Shown: one piece after another, positions 6,515 to 8,631 of the stretch
Layout: each line of letters opens with the position of its first letter
Numbering within the stretch: position 1 is the stretch's first letter
The notes under the pieces: generated by a model
Database searches by the model: none
The model's input: the letters and a program-made list of their open reading frames with translations, nothing else
What the model was told of the DNA's origin: nothing
Made by a program: the position numbers and the translations under genes
Assembly (NCBI GenBank): GCA_002401525.1
Contig: NVTH01000056.1
Coordinates: forward strand, 9,456-18,086
DNA length: 8,631 nt
Origin: Moraxellaceae bacterium
GTDB taxonomy: Bacteria; Pseudomonadota; Gammaproteobacteria; Pseudomonadales; UBA3067
Direction: 5' to 3'

Positions 6515-7375
6515 TTATATTGTGTCTAAGCCGACGTTTAGAGCGTATTGGTAAAGCAGCTTTTTAGAAATACCCGTAATCTGGGAGCACAAACTAGAGG
6601 CTTGCTTTTTGGACAGCTCCCGCAATAAGACATCCATGATTTTGCTTGCTTCTTCGGTCACTTCCGCTACCGAACTACTGCGGTCACCTTCCACCAAAAC
6701 AACAATTTCACCGCGCTGCTGATTAGAATCATCAGCCACCCAATCTGCGAGCTCCTGCAATCCACTTCGTTTAATCGTTTCGAACGTTTTACTGATTTCT
6801 CGCGCTAGCATCGCTGGACGATCCGCACCGAACACCTCCTGCATAGACTTTAAGCTTTCCACGATACGATGCGGCGCTTCGTAAAACACCATGGTGCGAG
6901 ATTCATTCTGTAATTCACGTAAACGCATCAATCGCGCATGGGACTTTGAAGCTAAAAACCCCTCGAAACAAAACCGATCACTGGCTAAGCCCGAGGCGCT
7001 CAACGCGGCGATCGCAGCGCATGGCCCAGGGATGGGACAAACTCGAACCCCATTACTATGCGCCTCCCCAACCAAGCGAAACCCTGGATCGCTAATCAAA
7101 GGGGTCCCTGCATCAGAGATTAACGCGACATTTTTTCCTAGTTTAATTTGCTCAACCAGCGAAACAGACCGCCCCCTTTCATTGTGTTCATGCAGCGAAA
7201 TTAACTTAGTATCGATGCTGTGAAACTCCAACAGGGTTCGACTGTGACGCGTGTCTTCTGCGGCGATTATGTCCACCATATTCAGTGTATCTATAGCTCT
7301 CTGACTGATATCATGCAAATTCCCAATAGGCGTGGCAACGACATATAATGCCGATATAGAAGGCTCGATAGACAT
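6515..7375 (-). CDS. rsmI: 16S rRNA (cytidine1402-2'-O)-methyltransferase RsmI
   Basis: RsmI uses S-adenosylmethionine to 2'-O-methylate C1402 of 16S rRNA, complementing the N4 methylation by RsmH and tuning P-site decoding. With the ATG at 7375 it has 286 aa, like E. coli RsmI (286). It belongs to the tetrapyrrole methylase family: YVVATPIGNLHDISQRA (11-27), AAEDTRHSRTLL (38-49), LHEHNE (61-66), the SAM-binding loop ALISDAGTPLISDPG (84-98), PIPGPCAAIAALSASGL (114-130), FCFEGFL (135-141), MVFYEAPHRI (162-171) and ELSKKQA (253-259). A GTG at 7384 in frame would add three residues. I prefer the ATG because GAGAGTGAG precedes it at a workable distance. It has its own TATAAT upstream, diverges from lpoA and is followed by rnpB. 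Confidence 0.96.
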   Translation of the reverse strand: MSIEPSISALYVVATPIGNLHDISQRAIDTLNMVDIIAAEDTRHSRTLLEFHSIDTKLISLHEHNERGRSVSLVEQIKLGKNVALISDAGTPLISDPGFRLVGEAHSNGVRVCPIPGPCAAIAALSASGLASDRFCFEGFLASKSHARLMRLRELQNESRTMVFYEAPHRIVESLKSMQEVFGADRPAMLAREISKTFETIKRSGLQELADWVADDSNQQRGEIVVLVEGDRSSSVAEVTEEASKIMDVLLRELSKKQASSLCSQITGISKKLLYQYALNVGLDTI

Positions 7376-7441
7376 ACGACTCACTCTCTAATGTTGAACT
7401 CAGCACCCGCGATGCATTCAGTAAAAAGCCCCAGCAGGCGC

Positions 7442-7459
7442 ACTGCAATAAAGTGCAGT
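7442..7459. repeat. Perfect 6-bp hairpin at the predicted 5' end of rsmI mRNA
   Basis: ACTGCA and TGCAGT are perfect inverted repeats around a 6-base loop. On the minus strand the hairpin begins about 6 bases after the TATAAT at 7470-7465, so it would lie at the extreme 5' end of the rsmI transcript, where stems can protect mRNA. No T run directly follows, so it is not a clear terminator. Whether it has a function is unknown. Confidence 0.4.
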
Positions 7460-7464
7460 TCTGC

Positions 7465-7470
7465 ATTATA
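7465..7470 (-). promoter_or_regulatory. Consensus -10 (TATAAT) of the putative rsmI promoter
   Basis: A perfect TATAAT reads on the minus strand about 90 bases before the rsmI ATG, giving a predicted start near 7458. No good -35 lies 16-18 bases upstream. The best candidate, TTGTCT, is 31 bases away because two copies of a 12-bp tandem repeat lie between them; with one copy the gap would be 19. Activity is inferred. Confidence 0.5.
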
Positions 7471-7475
7471 CCTTC

Positions 7476-7499
7476 GGCGCAGGGATTGGCGCAGGGATT
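7476..7499. repeat. Perfect 12-bp tandem duplication
   Basis: GGCGCAGGGATT occurs twice in a row (7476-7487 and 7488-7499) with no mismatch. It lies in the divergent rsmI-lpoA intergenic region, just upstream of the putative rsmI -10. The identity of the copies suggests either a recent slippage duplication or a paired protein-binding site. Confidence 0.85.
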
Positions 7500-7569
7500 T
7501 TAGACAATTAGTCGTGTTGCAAATTTTTGAGCGCCAAAAAACCATAACACTTAAAGCAGTGCCTAAAAC

Positions 7570-8631
7570 ATGAAGCCATTCCCTCGACTCTTTTCACTGC
7601 ATACATTAGCGACTCTCTTGACGCTCACACTGCTTTCCAGCGCATGCGTTAGCACCAAAGATGCACCAGGCAGCCACTCCCCTGAATCAGAAATCCAACA
7701 CGCCTCCAATCTTAGTGATTTATTTGAAAGGGCTCGACGCTCAGAGTCCCCGCAGCGAGAACAATACCTATTGTCTGCAGTCAATAAATTGCGCATGGAC
7801 GGTGAGCTTAAAGAAGCTCAAAAATTACTTTCAAGTTTATTCTTTGGAGCACTGCCATTACCCCTGAAAGCGTCTTATATCATTGAATATTCAGAACTAG
7901 CATTACTCAACAACCATCCCGAATTGGCACTTAACGCGCTCACCAGCAATCAATTCAGCTTGTATGATTATTTCGATCAATTAAGCCCTGACACTCAAAT
8001 TCAGCTCAGCGAAATCAAAGCCTATGCTTACGAAGCCGCCGGAAACTTTCTTGCCAGCGCAAGAGAAAGAATCTATTTTAACTCGTTACTTCAGCCTTCA
8101 GCTCAACAGCAGAACGAAACCATCCTCTGGCAAAACTTAAATCAGTTATCAATACAAACCCTCTATACTCTGGCGCTCAACGCCCCCACCAATGAATTTC
8201 GAGGCTGGCTTGAGCTAGCTCACCTCAACAAAAACCATCAACATAACATCGACCAACAGTACCAAGCCCTCAATCAATGGCTAACCCGCTGGCACAATCA
8301 TGCCAGCGCAAAGAACCTCCCCAAAAATCTAGAACTACTGTCTAAATACACAGACCTACGCCCTAAAAAGATTGCTCTATTTCTACCTTTAAAAGGCAAG
8401 TTATCCAGACCCGCTCTCGCTATCCAAGACGGGATTTTAGCCGCACACTATAACGTCCTACAAACATCAACAGATATCCCCCAAATCACCCTTTACGACA
8501 CCAGTCAAACCGTTGATATGCACCACCTCTATCAACAAGCAGTAGCCGAAGGGGCTGAACTCATTATCGGCCCGCTGGAAAAACAACATGTTAATTCGAT
8601 TCTTAAACTACCTAAAACTGAAATCCCCATT
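7570..8631 (+). CDS. lpoA: Penicillin-binding protein activator LpoA (YraM), 3' end outside window
   Basis: LpoA is an outer-membrane lipoprotein that reaches through the periplasm to stimulate the synthase PBP1a in E. coli. The frame opens at ATG 7570 and stays open for 354 codons to the window edge; family members are roughly 600-680 aa, so about half is present. Residues 1-26 form a lipoprotein signal ending LLSSAC with Cys26 as the lipidated residue; Ser at -3 is less usual than Leu. Residues ~50-245 are a helical TPR-like N-terminal domain with RGWLELA (211-217). Residues ~266 onward begin the periplasmic-binding-protein-like domain: KIALFLPLKGKL (267-278), AIQDGILAAHY (284-294) and IIGPLEK (332-338). 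An in-frame TAA two codons upstream fixes the ATG, though no clear ribosome site is seen. Divergent from rsmI, the usual lpoA context. Its activity on a particular synthase here is inferred. Confidence 0.92.
   Translation, partial: MKPFPRLFSLHTLATLLTLTLLSSACVSTKDAPGSHSPESEIQHASNLSDLFERARRSESPQREQYLLSAVNKLRMDGELKEAQKLLSSLFFGALPLPLKASYIIEYSELALLNNHPELALNALTSNQFSLYDYFDQLSPDTQIQLSEIKAYAYEAAGNFLASARERIYFNSLLQPSAQQQNETILWQNLNQLSIQTLYTLALNAPTNEFRGWLELAHLNKNHQHNIDQQYQALNQWLTRWHNHASAKNLPKNLELLSKYTDLRPKKIALFLPLKGKLSRPALAIQDGILAAHYNVLQTSTDIPQITLYDTSQTVDMHHLYQQAVAEGAELIIGPLEKQHVNSILKLPKTEIPI

Noticed and set aside
6503..6516. AAGCATAATTGCTT inverted repeat at the rsmI stop as a terminator
   Set aside because: Only a 5-bp AT-rich stem, followed on the minus strand by GAGCTTTT rather than a proper T run; too weak to call.
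6143..6529. 128-codon plus-strand ORF
   Set aside because: It is antisense to the whole of rnpB; the open frame follows from the structured, GC-rich RNA sequence, has no family resemblance and is a typical false annotation.
7376..7384. GTG at 7384 as the rsmI start
   Set aside because: Adds only three residues; the AGAGA before it is too close to the GTG, whereas the ATG at 7375 has a usable site and gives the usual family length.
7420..7433. GGGGCTTTTT on the minus strand in the rsmI leader as an attenuator
   Set aside because: No stable stem pairs with the GGGGC immediately before the T run; only 3 bp can form.
7563..7796. 77-codon minus-strand ORF opposite lpoA
   Set aside because: Overlaps the lpoA signal peptide and N-terminal domain in antisense; no motif and no ribosome site.
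1..8631. Defence system, prophage, insertion sequence, CRISPR array or other novel multi-gene system
   Set aside because: Every kilobase is accounted for by core cell-wall, division, rRNA-modification and RNase P genes in conserved order; no transposase, integrase, spacer-repeat array or tRNA gene was seen.

Overview
The window is a stretch of gammaproteobacterial chromosome. It carries the start of the dcw (division and cell wall) cluster and the conserved block upstream of it. Seven genes and the RNase P RNA lie on the minus strand; one gene, lpoA, lies on the plus strand. Moderate GC and the order lpoA <> rsmI - rnpB - mraZ - rsmH - ftsL - ftsI - murE - murF fit a Pseudomonas-like or Cellvibrio-like marine gammaproteobacterium. 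The genus cannot be read from this sequence alone.

Layout from the right edge leftwards. The 5' part of lpoA (7570-8631, +) encodes an outer-membrane lipoprotein activator of peptidoglycan synthases. It diverges from rsmI (7375-6515, -), the 16S rRNA C1402 2'-O-methyltransferase. The ~190-base gap between them holds a perfect TATAAT for rsmI, a 12-bp perfect tandem repeat and a small hairpin. About 45 bases after rsmI comes rnpB (about 6470-6085, -), whose P1 helix, P18 hairpin and conserved core can be read directly. The following ~315 bases have no convincing gene. They hold a strong sigma70-type promoter (TTGACA, 17 bases, CATAGT) and, directly downstream of it, a 10-bp-periodic run of TGGT/TGGG units that is very probably the MraZ operator.

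The dcw cluster then runs to the left edge. It comprises mraZ (regulator), rsmH (16S rRNA C1402 N4-methyltransferase), ftsL (divisome membrane protein), ftsI (septal transpeptidase PBP3), murE (adds the third residue of the peptide stem) and murF (adds D-Ala-D-Ala; truncated by the window edge). Junctions are extremely tight: mraZ/rsmH 3 nt apart, rsmH/ftsL 8 nt, ftsL/ftsI overlapping, ftsI/murE 27 nt, murE/murF overlapping by 1 nt. This implies one translationally coupled operon. RsmI and RsmH, which modify the same rRNA base C1402, are encoded on either side of rnpB.

This is core housekeeping DNA and I see no new multi-gene system. Points worth a second look are local: the MraZ operator array, a MurE with two substitutions in its diaminopimelate-binding motifs (DNSR for DNPR, GKGAE for GKGHE), a TTG start for ftsI, an 11-codon minicistron bridging ftsI and murE, and a tandem duplication inside the putative rsmI promoter.
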